From Paracoccus saliphilus (GTDB lineage: Bacteria; Pseudomonadota; Alphaproteobacteria; Rhodobacterales; Rhodobacteraceae): a stretch of 64,000 bases of DNA. The stretch lies in the NCBI GenBank assembly GCA_003255745.1, contig QKYL01000187.1, forward strand, positions 18,397 through 82,396, in the 5' to 3' direction. The notes under the pieces are model-generated. The model searched no databases, was not told the DNA's origin, and saw only the letters and a list, made by a program, of their open reading frames with translations. Shown here piece by piece: positions 62,024-64,000 of this stretch (position 1 is its first letter; each line of letters opens with the position of its first letter). The position numbers were made by a program, and so were the translations under genes.

Positions 62024-63363
62024 CCAACATGGAATGGCTGCGCGAACATCCCGAGGTAAAGACGATCCGCGTTGCGGCCGCCGACCTGAACGGGGTGGCG
62101 CGTGGCAAGCGGTTGCCGGCGCGCAATGCCCTGGCGCTGCTGGAGGAGGGAACCAAGTTTCCTTACTCGGTCCTGAACCTCGACATCTGGGGCGAGGATG
62201 TCGAGGACAGCCCCCTGGTCTTTGAATCCGGCGATCCAGATGGCTTGCTGCTGCCGACCGAGCGGGGCTTCCTGCCCATGCCTTGGCTTGACGCGGCCCC
62301 CACCGCGCTGCTGCCCTTGTGGATGTTTCACCCCGATGGTCGCCCCTATGACGGCGATCCGCGTCAGGCGCTGGCCCGCGTGGCCGAGCGTTACGCCGCG
62401 GCCGGCCTGACCCCGGTGGTCGCGACCGAACTGGAGTTCTTCCTGATCGACGACAGCGGCCGGCAGTTGCGGGTGCCGCCCAGCCCGCGTTCAGGCAAGC
62501 GGCGGACGGGGGGCGAGGTGTTGTCCCTGCGCGCGCTAGACGCCTTCGACCAGTTCTTCACCACGCTTTACGATGCTTGCGAATCGATGGATATCCCGGC
62601 CGACACGGCAATCTCCGAAGCCGGCCCCGGCCAATTCGAGATCAACCTGATGCATCAGGCCGACCCGATGAAAGCGGCCGACGACACCTGGCTGTTCAAG
62701 ATGCTGGTCAAGGGCGTTGCACGTTCCTACGGCTTTGCCGCCAGCTTCATGGCCAAGCCCTACGAAGCGTTTTCGGGCAACGGAATGCACATGCATTTCT
62801 CGATCCTGGACCGCGAGGGGCGCAACATCTTCGACAATGGCGGCGAGGAGGGGTCCGAGGCGCTGCGCCAGGCCGTCGCTGGCTGCCTGCGCGCCATGCC
62901 CGGATCGACGCTGCTGTTCGCCCCGCACGAGAACAGCTATGACCGCCTGGTCCCGAACGCCCATGCGCCCACCGGCATCGGCTGGGCCTACGAGAACCGC
63001 ACGGCCGCGATCCGCATCCCCTCGTCAGGCCCCAAGGCACGCCGGATCGAGCATCGCGTGGCGGGGGGCGACGTGAACCCCTACCTGACCATCGCGGCCA
63101 TCCTGGGCGCCGCCCTGAATGGCATCGAAGACCAATTGCAGGCGCCCCCGCCCTTCAAGGGCAACGCCTATGACCAGCACCTGGCGCAGCTGCCCGGAGA
63201 CTGGGGCGCCGCGATCGAGGCTTTCGACAGCTGCCCCGAAATCCGCCGCATCCTGCCGGCACATCTGGTCGAGAACTACCTGATGACCAAGCGCCAGGAA
63301 CTGCATTATATGGCCGAGCTGTCGGACGAAGAAACGGTCGAACTGTATTTGGATACAGTCTGA
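62020..63363 (+). CDS. glutamine synthetase family ligase (PuuA-like)
   Basis: The 447-residue protein has a glutamine synthetase fold: AADLNGVARGKRLPARN near the start, ATELEFFLID with metal-ligand glutamates near residue 138, EAGPGQFEINL, FSGNGMHMHFSI, and the nucleotide-site NRTAAIRIPSSG near residue 326. These enzymes in catabolic operons are usually gamma-glutamyl-amine ligases rather than true glutamine synthetases. Its ATG lies in the permease B stop, so it is translationally coupled to an importer, which suggests the imported compound is its substrate. A second ATG at 62029 is possible. Confidence 0.9.
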   Translation: MTNMEWLREHPEVKTIRVAAADLNGVARGKRLPARNALALLEEGTKFPYSVLNLDIWGEDVEDSPLVFESGDPDGLLLPTERGFLPMPWLDAAPTALLPLWMFHPDGRPYDGDPRQALARVAERYAAAGLTPVVATELEFFLIDDSGRQLRVPPSPRSGKRRTGGEVLSLRALDAFDQFFTTLYDACESMDIPADTAISEAGPGQFEINLMHQADPMKAADDTWLFKMLVKGVARSYGFAASFMAKPYEAFSGNGMHMHFSILDREGRNIFDNGGEEGSEALRQAVAGCLRAMPGSTLLFAPHENSYDRLVPNAHAPTGIGWAYENRTAAIRIPSSGPKARRIEHRVAGGDVNPYLTIAAILGAALNGIEDQLQAPPPFKGNAYDQHLAQLPGDWGAAIEAFDSCPEIRRILPAHLVENYLMTKRQELHYMAELSDEETVELYLDTV

Positions 63364-63383
63364 GTGTATAGGCCCCCATAAAA

Positions 63384-63433
63384 CTGCCATTTCGGGAGGT
63401 TTTCTGCCATTTCGACAACCATAACGCTGCCAC
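63384..63433. repeat. CTGCCATTTCG repeats, possible IS end
   Basis: CTGCCATTTCG occurs at 63384-63394 and 63404-63414, followed by CTGCCAC at 63427-63433. Clusters of short repeats like this are characteristic of IS21-type element ends. This stretch (63364-63666) otherwise holds no clear gene. Confidence 0.4.
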
Positions 63434-63455
63434 TGGTTTGCGTTCCATCGGACTA

Positions 63456-63668
63456 ATCTAGATTTTTCAGCAGCTTGTTAATGTTGATGCCGGACAGGGC
63501 CAAGCTGCGCCAGCTGTGTCCCTGCTGCGGGCCGCTGGCTTGACGGCGTGGCCGTCGGATCTCAACACTTCCTCCTGACCCGGGTCCTTCCTGAAACCAG
63601 CGTCTGCGCCTTCGGGCCAGCCGCATCCGGCCGCGGATGAGCGGCTGGTTCATGCGAGGACCGACCAT
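63456..63668 (-). other. possible transposase C-terminal remnant
   Basis: A short open frame on the minus strand ends SWRSLALSGININKLLKNLD before a TAG. The tail looks like a helical transposase C-terminus, but no catalytic motif is present and the rest of the frame is low-complexity arginine/proline. I cannot assign a family. It may be decayed mobile-element coding sequence. Confidence 0.25.
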
Positions 63669-63833
63669 GCAAAATTACCCCTTCCTCAGGGTCAGGCTAC
63701 CTGACCCGGACCTGTCGGCGCGCAACATCGCCAAGCACCTGGTGCTGCGCCTGCTTCGGCTTCGCGCCGCTCGCGCTGGCGTCGATCTGTCCCGGCATGA
63801 GGACGGAGACCTCTACGATCTTGCCTGCATGGG
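63667..63833 (+). pseudogene. unknown gene truncated by an IS21 element
   Basis: From an ATG at 63667, preceded by a GAGGA site, a frame with good GC3 runs 55 codons: MQNYPFLRVRLPDPDLSARN at the start, then RNIAKHLVLRLLRL. It then enters the IS end at 63834 and stops at 63891 inside the element. I do not recognise the protein. Its C-terminal part was presumably displaced by insertion. Confidence 0.5.
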
Positions 63834-64000
63834 TGTTGACTTCCACCCAGAAGTGACCCAGGTTTTCCATCGAGAACTGACCCACCTTTGATTATGGATT
63901 TCCGGTCATTCAGTGGTCAAGGTGTGACTGTTCTCCTTCTTCTGGCGCACTGCGGCGGCTGAACTGGCTTTGAAGCGGAAGCTGTCGTTTCCGGTTTCCA
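63834..64000 (-). mobile_element. right end of an IS21-family element
   Basis: The element end starts TGTTGAC at 63834 and carries two 20-bp repeats, TTCCACCCAGAAGTGACCCA at 63841-63860 and TTCCATCGAGAACTGACCCA at 63865-63884 (17 of 20 identical). Multiple terminal repeats and a TG...CA end are typical of IS21. The istB tail lies just inside. The rest of the element is beyond the window. Confidence 0.75.
63906..64000 (-). CDS. istB: IstB-like transposition ATPase, C-terminal fragment
   Basis: The last 31 codons of a minus-strand gene are visible, ETGNDSFRFKASSAAAVRQK and KKENSHTLTTE, before TGA. The NDSFRFKASS pattern resembles tails of IS21 helper ATPases (IstB), and the flanking repeats support it. 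The Walker motifs lie outside the window, so the assignment rests on this tail and the IS end. Confidence 0.6.
   Translation of the reverse strand, partial: ETGNDSFRFKASSAAAVRQKKENSHTLTTE

Overview
The window reads as chromosome from a high-GC alphaproteobacterium of the Rhodobacteraceae, probably Paracoccus or a close relative. The grounds are gene content and order: dusB(nifR3)-ntrB-ntrC-ntrY-ntrX followed by trkA-trkH-hfq-hflX, a DUF1476 ATPase-inhibitor gene, an Mcl1-type malyl-CoA lyase, and NtrC/NtrX proteins without GAFTGA. The genus is an inference. Nearly all genes share strong GC3 bias. The clear exceptions are one lower-GC gene between pheS and pheT and an insertion-sequence-rich right edge.

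Region by region: 0-9.5 kb is housekeeping (pcm, surE, a TauE exporter pair, malyl-CoA lyase, D-amino-acid transaminase, N-formylglutamate amidohydrolase, pyruvate kinase, rpmI-rplT). 9.5-10 kb holds a decayed cytochrome P450. 10-17 kb has an alanine/glycine symporter, pheS and pheT separated by an anomalous membrane-protein gene and a TM2 gene, a 28-residue membrane microprotein, tRNA-Gly(TCC) and tadA. 17-23 kb has an RluB-type pseudouridine synthase with a repeat-rich tail, hemP, and the znuA / zur-znuC-znuB zinc system arranged around a divergent promoter. 23-29.5 kb has a yjbF-yjbH exopolysaccharide pair, a lipoprotein, an orphan HWE histidine kinase and L-serine deaminase.

29.6-41.8 kb is a long co-directional block for nitrogen signalling (dusB-ntrBC-ntrYX), potassium uptake (trkA-trkH) and post-transcriptional control (hfq-hflX), with many ATGA overlaps. 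41.8-47.4 kb, on the minus strand, has fructokinase and a four-gene envelope-associated cluster: TelA, a DUF2927 lipoprotein, an SPFH/GYF protein and a double zinc-ribbon membrane protein. This recalls the Bacillus ydjG/ydjI membrane-protection genes and is the best candidate here for a poorly described system. 47.5-54.5 kb is fatty-acid beta-oxidation (fadB-like, fadA, GST, DmdC-like acyl-CoA dehydrogenase) headed by two related MerR regulators. It is divergent from two hotdog thioesterases and a MATE exporter.

57-63.4 kb has the DUF1476 inhibitor, purC-purS, and a polar amino-acid ABC transporter followed by a glutamine-synthetase-like ligase, which suggests uptake and gamma-glutamylation of an amine or amino acid. 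The right edge (63.4-64 kb) contains decayed mobile-element sequence and the end of an IS21-family element that truncates a small gene. Start codons were chosen by ribosome-binding site, overlap and family N-terminus. No database search was possible.
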